From positions 6,076,501-6,140,500 of the forward strand of contig JANTQA010000051.1 of the NCBI GenBank assembly GCA_027625915.1: a stretch of DNA of 64,000 nucleotides. The letters run 5' to 3'. Under the pieces are notes generated by a model, which saw only the letters and a list, made by a program, of their open reading frames with translations, was not told the DNA's origin and did not search any database. The number at the start of each line of letters is the position of its first letter. The first letter of the stretch is position 1. A program made the position numbers and the translations under genes. Shown piece by piece: positions 32,901 to 44,946 of this stretch. Source of the stretch: Anaeramoeba flamelloides (Eukaryota; Metamonada; Anaeramoebidae).

Positions 32901-35900
32901 GAAAATGATGTATCATATTTTTAGTTTTCTGTTGGAAACCATTACTTTTTTAGAAATAGTTTTTTTTTTTTTGTTAGTATTTGTAATTATTAATATTTTA
33001 ATTATAATCTCAACAAATAAAATTAATAGAAGTCCAACTTCATAAATATATCTAAAATTTCTAAAAGTTTAATTAATATTTTCCAATGAAATTCAAATTT
33101 ATTAAGTAAAAATTTTTTATTCTTGAAAGTTATAAAAAAGTAACTTTCTCATTTTCAAAAAAATACAAAAAGAATGTCAAAAAATTTACAAATTGAATTT
33201 ATTGTTAAGGATTTTGTGTTGGAAAACACTTTATCTCTTCAAGAGAGAATATTGAAGTGACCAAAGCAGTGTCTTCTAATTCAAAGAGTGAATAAACACA
33301 GTCATTAGAAGCATTTGAGACTTTATTTAGTTTTCTAAAAAAATTACAAATTTGAAATTTTTTTTTATTAAATGTTTTGCCTAACTCACAAGAATCGTTA
33401 TGACAATTTAAATCATATTTGGAATAAAAAAAATTCCTTTTTTTGAACATTTTTTTTTATTAAATTTTTGAGTTTTATTAAATTTCGTTTTGGTCATAGA
33501 AATTTATTCAGACGAGATTATTGAGATTAATCAAACAATAATTCAATAAAAAATAGACCTTAAGAAGAGTGTATATTTAAAACAAATCTTTTCTTGTTTA
33601 GAACATCAAACAAGAAAGATCACCTTTTCCAAATAAAATTTGTTGAAATCAAAAATGAAAAAAATAATTTCAACAAAAGTATGTTTTTTACAATATATTT
33701 CTTCATAATTTTTACAAGAAACTTAACATGGTTTTTACCTTGAATTTTTCGCCCTATTACTATTTATTATTATTTTGACCAAAACTTTTTTTTCCAAATT
33801 TGCTTTACAAAATAGTTTTTTTAAAATATTGTTATCAAACAAAGTATAAACAAAGAATAATTATTTCAAAGATTAAAATTAAGGAAAAAGATTGGATTCT
33901 TCAAATTTAAAAACAACTACAAAAGCATTAATCCAAATTAAAAGAAAATATCAAGAAAAAATTTCAAAAAATTTCAGAATTATTTTGATTTTTATACAAT
34001 TTAATGATATATTTAGATAATTTCAAAATCTAACAAATATATTGATCCAATAAATCTTTATTTCTGTAGAATAATTGTAAACAATATCCTATTTTCTTGA
34101 ACCAAATCGTAAATTACATGACTTAAATGAAAATAGGATTTTTAAATTCATTTTGAAAATTACTTTAGAAATGTCAAATAATTTGTTAATCAAAAATTTT
34201 CCAAAAAAAAAATTTTTATTTTCATAAAGAATTAAAAATTAAAGCCAAGTAAAAAAGAATAAGTAATTGTATCAAATGTTACAGATAAGATCAAGAAAAA
34301 AATGATTTTTTTTTATTTTTTCAAGCTCAATTTTTTAATTTTTTTGAATTTTCCATTTTTTAATTGGTATGTAAACAGTATTATATCAGTATATATTCAA
34401 ATCCTCTTTTTATTAAAATATCAATGTGTTTGGTTAAAGAAATTATTTGGAAGATTCAATTTCGAATAAGCCTAGGCACTCAAAATGATAATATGTGCCA
34501 ACTCCCTTAAATATATTTTATTAATGGTTCTGTTATATTTCAAATTCTTCAATGATTTCCAGATCACTCTCTCAAACAAAATAATTATTTTTTATAAGAA
34601 ATCAAGCACAAAATTTTAATTTTAAATTATATTTAGACTTTCATTTTCTTTTTCTTTTTCTTTTTCATTTTCTTTTTCTTTGTTGATTGATATTTGATTC
34701 ATTTTTTATTCCTTTGAAATTTTTCAAAAATTAAAATTAAATAAAAAAAGAATGAAATTTTGAATAATTAATTTTAGTAAAAAAATATGATTTTTTTAAT
34801 TTACTTTATAAATAAATGAAAAAAATGATAAAATCCGCAAATAAAAATGCAAATTATTAAAGTTTTTTATCGTTAAATAGGAGAAGGTGAAAAAAGCAAA
34901 AAGCAAGAATTGTCAAAAAAAAAAAAAAAAATCATTATTTGAAATTGAAAATAATTCAATTTTTTCATTCCAAATTTTAATGAATCTTAATTATTAAATG
35001 ATTATTTTTTATTTATTTTTATTTATTTTCACTTTATCTGTTCATAAAATATATAAAAAAACAAAAAAAAAATAACTAATAAATAAAAAGGGATGCCAAG
35101 AGCTATTGAAAATGCAAAAGTTGTCCTTCTTGATTTTAGTTTAAATAAACAAAAGATGGGATTAGCTGTTCATGTTCAAGTGGAAGATCCCGATGAATTG
35201 GAAAAAATCAGGCAAAGAGAATCAGATATTCCAAAAGAAAGAATTGAAATGATGCTTAAAGCTGGAGCAAATGTGATTTTAACAACAGGAAGTATTGCAA
35301 CGGAATGGTATAAATTTAAAAATTATTATTCATTAATTTCTTTTTTTAAAAAAACATTTTTTCGAGTTTATTTTTTAAAAAAGTCATATTCAAAAAAGTT
35401 GAAACTTTAAATTTTAATAAATCGATTAATTAAAGTTCAAGTATATTCTATAAGAAAATAGCTTTCATTAATTCATCATTTTAAAATATTTTATTAATTT
35501 CAATTAAATTTTTCTTTATTAATGAATCGTTGAATAAAACTTTTTTTTCCTTGAATAAATAACAAAATAAATAAATACAAAAAAAAAAATAAAATAAAAA
35601 TAAATATATAAAAAACAAAATATATAAATCAAAAACAAAAAAAAATCAAATCAATAAATAAATTAACTTAATTAATCTAGTTTGAAATATTTCGAAAGAG
35701 CCGGTGCAATTGGCGTTCGGCATTGTAATAGAAGTGATCTTGTCCAATTATCTAAGGCAACTGGAGCACCAATTCTAATTTCTTTAGCTGATCTCGAAGG
35801 GGAAGAATCATTTGATGAATCAATGATTGGCACTGCCGACAGTGTTGTCCAAGAATTTATTTCTGATCAAGAATTACTTGTGTTTCGAAAATGTAAGACA

Positions 35901-36440
35901 TCTAAAAGCAGATCAATTATTCTTCGAGGGCCAAATCGTTTTATGCTTGACGAAGTCCATAGATCAATGCATGATGCCATTTGTGTTGTCAGTAAGACTT
36001 TAGAGTCAAATTTTGTTGTTCCGGGAGCCGGCTGCGTGGAAACTTCCCTTTCAATTTATTTAGAAAAATTCTCCAAAACACTTGAATCTAAAGAGCAACT
36101 TGCCATTTCCCAGTTCGCAGAATCACTTTTGGTTATCCCAAAAACTTTAGCAGTCAATGGTGCCTGTGATTCAATTGAGCTTGTTTCAAATCTCAGGGCA
36201 TCTCACAATACTGCCCAAAAGGAAAACAACAAAGAATTAATGTTCACGGGCTTAAATTTGGATAAGCATAAGGTTAGAAATTCTCTTAAAGATGGTGTCC
36301 TTGAGCCTTTAATTTCCAAAGTTAAAATGTTTAAATTTGCTACAGAAGCTGCAGTTACCATTTTAAGGATCGACGAAATGGTCAAACTTTACCCTGAACA
36401 ACAGCAAGAAGGTGAAGAACAACAAGAAAGAATGATGTAA
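29911..36440 (+). CDS. CCT1: CCT/TRiC chaperonin subunit alpha (TCP-1 alpha)
   Basis: Four exons (29911-30413, 30594-30772, 35091-35307, 35681-36440) join in phase into 552 residues, the usual CCT1 length. CCT1 is one of eight subunits of the cytosolic double-ring chaperonin that folds actin, tubulin and other proteins using ATP. Visible ATP-site motifs are [24 protein letters not shown] (61-67) and GDGTTSVV (about 92-99). The subunit-typical SSKIIG, ALNC and RQRESDI motifs are also present, and the C-terminal region runs [20 protein letters not shown] to [14 protein letters not shown]. Splice phases (2, 1, 2) restore family text at every junction, for example [16 protein letters not shown]. 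The glycine run usually written PGGG reads PGAG here, with Ala at about 416. Intron 2 is 4318 nt and full of repeats; the other introns are 180 and 373 nt. Confidence 0.96.
31550..31720 (+). repeat. LINE 3'-untranslated fragment in CCT1 intron 2
   Basis: It matches 14015-14185 in the palindrome: an AAACTAA..AGT phrase, AAAATACTTC, then TTTGAATTAGAAGT and ACTCACTTCAAAA. It is on the plus strand, and no coding part is attached. Confidence 0.6.
31736..31945. repeat. ~91 bp tandem repeat, about 2.3 units
   Basis: The units start at 31736, 31827 and 31917 (partial). The best-kept part is TTTTCTCTGAAATTTGTAA, and each unit opens with a version of GAAATCTGGAT. It lies within CCT1 intron 2. Confidence 0.7.
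33230..33345 (-). repeat. LINE 3'-untranslated fragment in CCT1 intron 2, opposite strand
   Basis: It shares TCTAATTCAAAGAG, CAGTCATTAGAAG and ACTTTATTTAGTTTTC with the right arm of the palindrome at 14440-14540. It is the reverse of the fragment at 31550-31720, 1.5 kb away, and abuts the worn end of a TTAA-flanked element. Confidence 0.6.
33440..34512 (-). mobile_element. TTAA-flanked inverted-repeat element, copy 2, in CCT1 intron 2
   Basis: It is reversed relative to the copy at 52767-53990. The preserved end, at the right, reads GCACTCAAAATGATAATATG then CCAACTCCC followed by TTAA. Inside are TTCGCCCTATTACTATTTAT (the complement of the GGGGCGAGAA region of copy 3) and CAAGAAAGATCACCTTTTCC. 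The other end is not recognisable and stops near LINE-derived sequence. It is non-coding. Confidence 0.75.
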
Positions 36441-36864
36441 TTATTTTTTAATATTTGCGTTTTTAGAAATTTTTGATATATATTAGTATATTGAAAAGGT
36501 TTTAAATTAACCCAATTTTTCAATTCTCTTTTTGTTAAAACATTAAAAATTGACTTTACCTTATTGAAGATAATAAAATAAAAATAAAAAAGCATTATTC
36601 AAAAGCAATTGTTTTTTAAAAAAAATTAATTAATAATGATATTTTATATAGACATTAATTTTTTAATTAAAATAAAAGTCAATAGATACTATTTTTCTAA
36701 TCCAATGTTTTATTTAGGTTGTTAATATCTTTTTGTAACGATCAATCTTTTTTTTTTTTTTCATAAAATATTTTTAAAAAAGTGTGGTATTGTTTTTATA
36801 TTTCAAATAATATTCTCTTGGAAAGTTTTTCTATTTGTAAATTAAATTTTAAGAGGATTATTAA
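36441..36864. other. CCT1 downstream region
   Basis: No gene. It presumably contains the CCT1 polyadenylation site; an AATAAAATAAAAATAAA phrase lies near 36570. Confidence 0.4.
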
Positions 36865-37400
36865 TACTAAACTAAATTCCAAAATTTTGTACACAGTTTA
36901 AACAGTTGAAAGATTAATAATACTACACTTTACATTTCAATTTGGTAATAATTTTGATTTTACAAAATATTTCATTTTTTTTTGTCTTTTCTGTTTTGTT
37001 TTCATTTCCTTTTTTCCAATAAGTTAATTTGTTTCGTTAGATCTGGAAATTTTTTTTCAATGATTGATAGCAGTTTAGTGTTAAGTTTGTTAAATAGAAC
37101 AATCACATACAATTGGTTGATGGTATCTTATCATAGGATCGATCAACAATTGTTGGTGAAATTTCAACAAATTTTCCAATATAATTTTTGTTCTTTTCAT
37201 TATTTTGGATAAAGTCGATTTTTTATTTTTTGGTTTTATATTTTTTTCTTTTGTTGGGATAAAAATGATTACTTATAAAAACATTGATGGTGAGTTAACT
37301 TAAAAGTTGTTTTAGATTAGGTTTGGAAAAATACAATAAATGGTTTTTTTTTGCCTTTTTTGGATTTTGGGTATTTCCAATTTTTTTGGAATCGGGTTTA
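36865..37400 (+). repeat. A-tailed ~540 bp repeat family, copy 2
   Basis: It is collinear with 20291-20840, starting at CCAAAATTTTGTACACAG and ending near GAATCGGGTTTAAG. The frame at 36982-37212 lies inside and is not conserved in the other copies. It lies 420 bp after the CCT1 stop. Confidence 0.75.
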
Positions 37401-38189
37401 AGTGCATCAGTACAATGTGGAGATTTTTAAATAAGTATTCCAAAATATTTTAAAAAAAAAAAAAATTACATACTTTAGTATACAAAACAATTCCTAAAAA
37501 ATTCAAGAAAAAAAATTGACTATATAATAAGGATGCAAAAGGGGTTTTTAAACAATATTATATTTTTCAAAGTTTTTTCTTCACTGGGTTATTTCTCAAG
37601 ATTTTATTTCTTAGGAAAAAAATTGTTTAGGATCAAAAAAAAAAAAAAAAAAAAAAAATACGAACTAATTCCAATACCCCAAAACAATACCATATGAAAT
37701 TGAGATCTGAAACTTTGATATCCTTATTAAAGTAATGCTTTTTAAACAATTAATTTAATTATTATAGATAATTAGGCTAAATTTGAATAACAATTTTTTC
37801 TTTTTTAAAAGTAATTTCCAAAAATTAGGGTACAATTTATGGTTATAGTATCTATATTAGACATCAATTGGATACTCCTCTTTAAATTTACAAAATTTTT
37901 ATTCATTGTTGAATTGTTCTTAGTAATAATTTAATTTTTTTGTTTGTAAGACTTTACTTTAAGGGGGTAAATGTACTGTATAAATCTCTAGACAGGGTAT
38001 TTATTTGTTGGTATGAAAAGTGTATTGTTACTCTTATGTCAAAACACCTTGAAAGAATTCTGTAAAAAAAAAATAATAAATGTAAAATTTTAAAAAATTT
38101 TTTAAATAATAAAAAATATTTAAATTCGGGCACCCAGTGCCCCACTCTGAGAGTCGTGGAATACCAATTAAGAATCACAGAATGTGGAA

Positions 38190-38365
38190 TTTTTATCCAT
38201 AATCGATAATCTTTCTATCGGGTTTTTGCTCCACCTGTCCAGGACGTGGATAGTTTCTAATTGGTCATGAAAATGATAAATTTATTTTTTATATATATTT
38301 TTATTATTTTTCTTCTTCTCTTTTTTTTATTTGATATTTTTTCTTTAATTACTCCTTTCTATAAA
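38190..38365 (+). repeat. ~170 bp dispersed repeat, copy 2
   Basis: Partner of 27240-27415, with the same AATCTTTCTATCGGGT opening and TTCTTCTTCTC pyrimidine block. It is non-coding. Confidence 0.7.
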
Positions 38366-39097
38366 TAAATAAATAAATAATAAAGATAAAATTTTCATTA
38401 AATAAAGTATTCAAAATTAAATTTTGGAATAACATTCAACAAAAAAACGAAATTACAAATTTATCATTGGGTATTAAAAATATTTTTTTTTTTTTTTTTT
38501 CAGAAAACTGTTTTTTATGGGTTTACCATGTTGAGATAGCGAAAGAAAAGAATTCCAATTTTTTTTTCTTGATTTTTCATTTTATTTATTATTTCTTCAT
38601 TTGGGTTTTTCAATTTCCACAGATATGGTGGTTGGTTTACCCTTATTAAAATGAAAAATGGGTTTTTTTTTTATATGTTATGTGGGATAATATTTAATTT
38701 AAGCTTTCTATAAAAGGTGAATAGTATCTATAAAGGGGTAATAAGGATAAACTGAGTTAAAATTAGTTTATAATTGCCAATTTAGTTTCCATTGTAATAT
38801 TGAGTAATTATTTATTTTTATTAAAATGGATAATTTTTTTTCAATATAATTTTTTTTTTATAACTAATTGTGGAATTTTAATTTTACAAAGATAAAAAAT
38901 TCGAAAATAAATAGAACATTTCTTTTATTAAATAAAAAAATTTTAATTATTATCACTTTTTTGATTGATTTTCGCAATTCAATAAATGATATTTAACTAT
39001 ATTACCATCGTGGTTCCCTGTTAATATTGGAGTGTATTGGCATAATGGTTTTCCTTTGTTAACAACAAATACACTTTTTTTCTGAAAGTTTTACAGG

Positions 39098-39285
39098 TAG
39101 TTCCACTTTTAAGGCACAAACTTTCATCGGAATTTAAGGTACAATAAAAATCTCAAATTAAGGCAAAAAATTCAGTTTTAAGGAAAATAAATTGTAAAAA
39201 AAAAAATTATAAATTTAGTGCCTTAATTTGTAGTTTTTTTTGTACCTTAAATTCCGATGAAAGTTTGTACCTAAAAGTGGAACTG
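39098..39285. mobile_element. ~190 bp hairpin MITE, copy 3
   Basis: It opens TAGTTCCACTTTTAAGGCAC and closes CTAAAAGTGGAACTG, with arms of about 75 bp matching 26960-27146. It lies inside the possible 2.1 kb element. Confidence 0.85.
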
Positions 39286-39953
39286 AATATAAAGGAAATT
39301 TTTTCTGTAATTTTTTTTCTAATTTTAAATTATTCAATATTCTTTTTGCCAATCAAGTCAATTAATTTCTTCTCTAATAATGGCATTTGTAAATAATTTT
39401 TTGTTATTTGTTAAAATAAAAAAATTGAATCAATAAAAACAATTTAAAAATTTTCTCAAAAACTACACCCTACCCCAATTTTCATAAATAAGAGTGGGTT
39501 AATTAACTAGGTATTTTTGCAATTAAAATTATACCTGGAACTGGGTAATACTCAATAATAATAATAATCTCTTATTACATTGTCATTGGATGCTTAACTT
39601 TGTTGTGAAAAAAAAAAAATATGATAAGGTCGTTCATTTATTTAAAGATATCAAAGCCATGATCTCAATTTTATATGGTTTTTTTTCAGGCGTTGGGATT
39701 AGTTCGTATTTTTTTTTTTTTTTTGATCGAAAAAATAATTGTTCATATGAGAGATATTCTTGATATAAATATCTCATATACGTAGAAAAACTCTTTAATA
39801 TATTTTATTGTTTGAAAAATCAGATGTGTCCTTAACAAGATATCTATTTGATCTTGAAATTGGACATAATTCCTTTTCCAGATTAAAAAATAAAACCCCA
39901 AAATTATATTATTCCAGTATTTTATTAATTCATATTTAGAACTTACACTACAC

Positions 39954-40648
39954 TACAAGGAAAATTTTTCAAAAAAAAATCTCTAAATTTTGTATTTTTG
40001 AAATACACTCATATAATAAACATTATTATACATAACAATTTTCAATGAGGTTTACAACTTTAATAGTTATTAATAGGAATTGAAAAAAAAATGAAATTTT
40101 TCAGTAATATTTTTTTCATTTTTAATTGTAAAGTTTTTGAATTTTTTAATTGAATTAGTAGAGAGATAATTTTCAAGTATTTTTTTAATAGTATAAAAGG
40201 AAACATATTTTTTCAATTTGAAAATAGTACAAAATATTCCAATCAAAAGATATCGCTAAATTAAATTGAAAATCTGATTTTTTATCTGTTTTTGAAATAT
40301 TTTTTATCATTTTATTTTTTTCCATGTTTGAGTTTTTATATACGTTCCCGGTTTTTTTCTGCAAATTACTTTAACATTTATTCGTTTTTCAATCTTAATG
40401 CTCAATCAAAAATTAATTCATTTCAACTTTTTCCAATAAAAAAATACCCTGAAAATAGGTGTTTTTTTCAAAAGTTGGTATCTTTGAAAAGGGGGGGTAT
40501 TTGGATTTTCAAGAGTTTAAAAGCTATCCTATTTTTATTACATAAAATTATGATAACTTTGAAAAAATAATTTATAAAAGAAGTATAACTGAAATCCAAT
40601 ATATAGTTTTGGCTAACTTTAATTTTATGTATTTAAATTTTCCTTGTA
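39954..40648 (+). mobile_element. ~690 bp inverted-repeat element, tandem copy 1
   Basis: It begins TACAAGGAAAATTTTTC and ends AAATTTTCCTTGTA, a terminal inverted repeat of about 14 bp. It is followed after three bases (ATG) by a second, collinear copy. A 92-codon frame (40292-40570) has a counterpart in copy 2, but amino-acid changes there are as frequent as silent ones, so it does not look like selected coding sequence. Confidence 0.9.
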
Positions 40649-40651
40649 ATG

Positions 40652-41340
40652 TACAAGGAAAATTTTTTCAAAAAAAAATCTCTAAATTTTGTATTTTTTA
40701 AATACACTCATAAACATTATTATACATAACAATTTTCAATGAGGTTTACAACTTTAATAGATATTAATATGAATTGAAAAAAAAATGAAATTTTTCAGTA
40801 ATATTTTTCTCATTTTTAATTGTAAAATTCTTGAATTTTTTAATTGACTTAGTAGAGAGATAATTTTCAAGTATTTTTACATTAGTCTAAAAGGAAACAT
40901 ATTTTTCAATTTGAAAATAGCACAAAATATTTCAATCAAAAGATATCTCTAAATTAAATTGAAAATCTGGTTTTTTATCTGTTTTTGGAATATTTTTTAT
41001 CATTTTATTTTTTTCCATGTTTAAGTTTTTATATACGTTCCCAATTATTTTCTGCAAATTGCTTTAACATATATTCTTTTCTCAATCTTAATTTTCAATC
41101 AAAAATTAATTCATTTCAACTTTTTCCAATAAAAAAATACTCTGAAAATAGGTGTTTTTTTCAAAAGTCGGTATTTTTGAAAAGGGGGGTATTCAGATTT
41201 TCATGAGTTTAAAAACTATCCTTATTTTATTACATAAAATTATGATAACTTTGAAAAAATAATTTATAAAAGACGTATAACTGAAATCCAATATATAGTT
41301 TTGGCTAACTTTAATTTTAGGTATTTAAATTTTCCTTGTA
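40652..41340 (+). mobile_element. ~690 bp inverted-repeat element, tandem copy 2
   Basis: It is collinear with 39954-40648 and very similar throughout, with the same TACAAGG...CCTTGTA ends and the same ATG after its right end. Head-to-tail orientation with a three-base junction points to tandem duplication of the whole element, or insertion into the end of a sister copy. Confidence 0.9.
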
Positions 41341-41596
41341 ATGAAGTACAAAAGTAAAGATTTTTTTATAATTTTTTAATTTCAATATTTTAACTCAATA
41401 ATCATCAACATAAAAACACAAGATTAATTGTTTTATTTCCTTTTTATAAAACTAATTGTAACATCAAAATCTTTACAATATTTTAGAAAAATAATTTATC
41501 ATGATCTAGCTATTGAATTAATTATTTAATTTTTTAATAATAATTGAATTTTTTAGCAACTAATCTATATTTCGAGACAAATTTAAGAAAGATATT

Positions 41597-41815
41597 TTGC
41601 AACGTTGGAGTCTGGTGATTGATAATTCAGCCTTTAAATTAATAGTAAAACACAGATTTTTTTTTTTGAATTTTTCGTGTTATTTTTTAAAACAAAGATC
41701 ATTTTTTAATAGACAAGGATCAACAAATATTATTATTTTGACTAATCGAATTTTAGAGGTATTTGAACAATGGCACACCAATGTGATTTACCTGAATTTC
41801 AGCAAACATGATTAA
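41597..41815 (+). pseudogene. Non-LTR reverse-transcriptase fragment (LINE relic)
   Basis: The frame contains FFNRQGSTNIIILTNRILEV followed by WHTNVIYLNFSKHD. This has the layout of the RT palm segment of non-LTR elements as I recall it: GF-x-GRST-x(n)-L..ILEALD..., then V-FLDFSKAFD, with the catalytic Asp region. The frame stops right after. The region upstream has F-rich sequence that may be more of the same domain, and the text downstream is not clearly RT. It is a short dead fragment 250 bp after the tandem elements. No link to the LINE ends at 14 kb can be shown, because they cover different parts. Confidence 0.55.
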
Positions 41816-41828
41816 AACCTAAACCTTC

Positions 41829-44800
41829 TTGGTAGATGCGAATCCCTTAAAACTGAAATTCATAAACTTTATTTACAACGATACTTTCTACCTTAAACTA
41901 CAATCTATCACGCACATAGTTACTGTTTGGTTCATTTTTAATAATTTTTTTACTAGTATTTTTCATTTATGGGTCTTTCTTGATTACCCTTATCTCATGA
42001 AAGGGTGGTGCTGTGACAAATATAATTGTCGTGGTTGAAGCTGAAAGCTGGGTAACTTACATAGGGTTATATTTTTGAAAAAAAAATCATTGATTTAAAA
42101 CACACAGTTTTAGCAAAAAACAAAAAAGATTTTTTTAAATTTGACATAATAAAAGTAAATTTTCAAAATGGTTTTTGTTTCCTCAGTAAAAGTTGTTGGG
42201 TTGGAAAGTGTGAAAAAATCGATTGAAAAAGTTGTGGAAAATTTTTTTTTATTCAAAAAAAGTTGAATTAAATTCCTTTTTTAGAAACAAAAAAATATAA
42301 TGCTTTGATCTCTTATTGTTCTTGGATTTATTTCTAAAAATTAAAATAAAAATTAATTACTAAATCAAAAAGCATTATTTTATGATTTTGCAATAATTAT
42401 TTGACAATATTTTTTTAAAGAAAATTAGATCTTGAAGATCTTAAATTTTTGAATAATAAAATTTCCAAATACAAAAACAAAAAAATTAGGGCTAACAAAA
42501 GAATTTAGGGGTAAGGTGAGAAAAAAAAACATTTTAAGACGACAATTGTCTTTGTTAATTAGATTTTTTCCTTTTGTAACTATTAATGTTTCTTTGAAAA
42601 TTAACACTTTCTCCACAAACTTGAAAAATTTTATTGATTGAAATTAAAATGAGAAAAATTTCAGATTATTCACTTTGTTCCCATTCATGAGACAGTATAT
42701 GCCTCTCCTACAATTGTTAGTTCACCCAAATGATTCAAATAGGTGACTTAAAAAAAGACTCTATCATAAAAAGAGAACACTAATTACCATCGATTTGTTT
42801 TATAGCTGGAGCCACAAAAGAAAAAAAGAAAAACGCACAGTCAGTGAAAATTTTTGCCTTTTTTTATTCAAAAACTAGTTGGAACAAATTTCTCTTGTGG
42901 TGATCTTGAGATAAATAGGTTTGTTTGTGTTTGTGTCAAAAGAGTTTGTTTTTTCAAGAATAACTGATAAACCCAAAAGTGAATTCGTAAAATAATTCAC
43001 ACTTTAAGTTGAAACATCACCTTCCTTTTTTGATATTTTTTGATTTTGTAAGGGTCAACGAGAGGAAAGTTTCTTATTGATCTCAATGTAAAGAAGCGTT
43101 ATTCAAAATGACGATTATCAAAATATTAATGCAATAGAAATTTTTGAAAAAGGTTACAATAAGTATTTGTTAAATCCAATTCAACCAAAAATTTATCTTA
43201 CATTTTTTAAGATTTTTCCCAAATATTAAAATCTCTATAATGTGCCTTAAATAAATTCAGAATGCAACTCTTTTTCTCTTCTGCTATTGGAACGAGGCCA
43301 AAAAGTGCTCACACGAACTAAAATAAAGTATAATTACAGAGAAATCTAATCGACTAACAAGCTGAAAAAGTATATCAGTAATTAAATTGGAATTCTTCCA
43401 GGATTTAATTCCTGTGGGTAGTCTAAAGTCAGGTTCGTTTTTCAAGGATCTGTGAATATGTCAAAAACTTTTTGGAAAATATTAGTTTCTTTTTAACAAC
43501 ATATGGAAAAAGGGGTTTTTGCTAAAAACAGTTTTAAGGAATTGACTATTCCAAAAATTCCACTTTTAATTTCAAACATCAAATCACTCAAAGTTCATAA
43601 AAAGGTGTTTATTTTTTGGGATAAAAAAGAATTATTTTTTTGTAAAAATTGGATCTTATTACAAAATCATTTAAATTGAGGAAACTTTCTTTTCTCGTTA
43701 TTCTTTCACTGCACGTTTTGGAGATTAATTTTGTTAATAAAATTCAAAGATTCCAAAAAAAAACACAGAAAGAAATTTTATATTAGTAAACTGATTAAAA
43801 TCCCACCCCATTGCACCTAAAATTGTATCCAAAATAATAATTCTCTTTTGTTAAAAATAAATTCTTCTTTCTTTTCTGCTTTCGTCAAGTTAAATTTTTA
43901 TATAAATAAATATCAAAGTATTGTTTTTGGAAAAAAGTTAATTTGAAAATTGAATGTTTGTCCTATCAGTGTACTGTTTTTGCCATTGTTCTGGAATTTG
44001 TCTCGTCATTTATTCTCAAAAAAGATATGAGAGAATACAAAAAGTATTTTTGGAAATTCGAGTAAATTGTTGATTATTTCTTGACCTTTATGATGGAATA
44101 ATGTTCCTTTTTGTTGTTTGCAAGGGTAGTTCTCATCACTATGATTGTTTTTCCAATAGTGGTTTTTTGTAGAAAATTCTAAAATAATTTGAATTTTCTT
44201 TTTACTTTTCTTTTTTTTTTTTACAAATACAATTTTACAAAGAATTAGATTGTAATACGCCCCACTACCGTTTAACGTTTGGCCTTTCTTTGTGATAAAA
44301 GTCTTGGGTTAATCCATATATCCCAAAATAAAGTCAGATTTTCTAGATTAAAAAAACGGACAAGGAACTAAAATGATCACACAATTAAATCTCAAATTCC
44401 TGTATTATAAATTGGTTAAAGGACTCAAATGAAGACAATTTTTATTCTAAATAGATGTAATTTCTGTTAAATGAAATTGTAAGATCATAAATTAGTTCAG
44501 TCTTGTTGAATTTACACTACATAAAAAACAATCTTTTTCCAAATTATTTCTGAAAAGTAAAATGAATTCACTTAACGTTTACCAAACACGTGTTGTGGTT
44601 TTTTGTAAATTTAAGATTTCTTACAAATTAGTCATAGTTAAAAAAAAATTAACTTTTTGAAAATAAACAAGATTTTAGAAAAAACCTGGAAAGCACACCC
44701 ACAACAAAAAAAAACATTGGAATTTGACAATTACATTTTTTAATCTTGATTTTACAAATTTTGAACAAATTATTTTTCATTTTTTTTTCAAAAAACTCTT

Positions 44801-44946
44801 TCTTTTTTCGAAAAAACCTTCTTTCTTTTCTGATTATTTTTTTTTTTTTAATCTAGAATACAAAAACCAAAAAATTACACAACAACCACTCTTTGATTGG
44901 TACAACAAACTTTAATCAAAACTACCAAATTCTAATTTCTCAAATT
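41829..44946. other. Gene-free stretch upstream of the MYB gene
   Basis: The left part, to about 42050, is somewhat less A+T-rich and may be more LINE remnant. The rest shows no supportable gene or repeat. The right end should contain the MYB promoter. Confidence 0.4.

Larger units (their letters stand above)
37630..39728. mobile_element. Possible 2.1 kb element bounded by ~90 bp inverted repeats
   Basis: The left arm, 37630-37729, reads GATC, an A-tract, TACGAACTAATTCCAATA, then CATATGAAATTGAGATC and CTTTGATATC. The right arm, 39641-39728, is its imperfect complement (TTGGGATTAGTTCGTA, T-tract, GATC). The interval holds a ~170 bp dispersed repeat and a hairpin MITE but no supportable gene. 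Either it is one non-autonomous element with later insertions, or two solitary fragments that happen to face each other. Confidence 0.5.

Noticed and set aside
32719-32916. 65-codon minus-strand frame in CCT1 intron 2
   Set aside because: It looks partly protein-like, but no motif or splice partner could be found.
29911-36440. Idea that CCT1 is a broken gene because its frame is split over 6.5 kb
   Set aside because: All three junctions use GT-AG borders and restore family sequence in phase; total length is normal.
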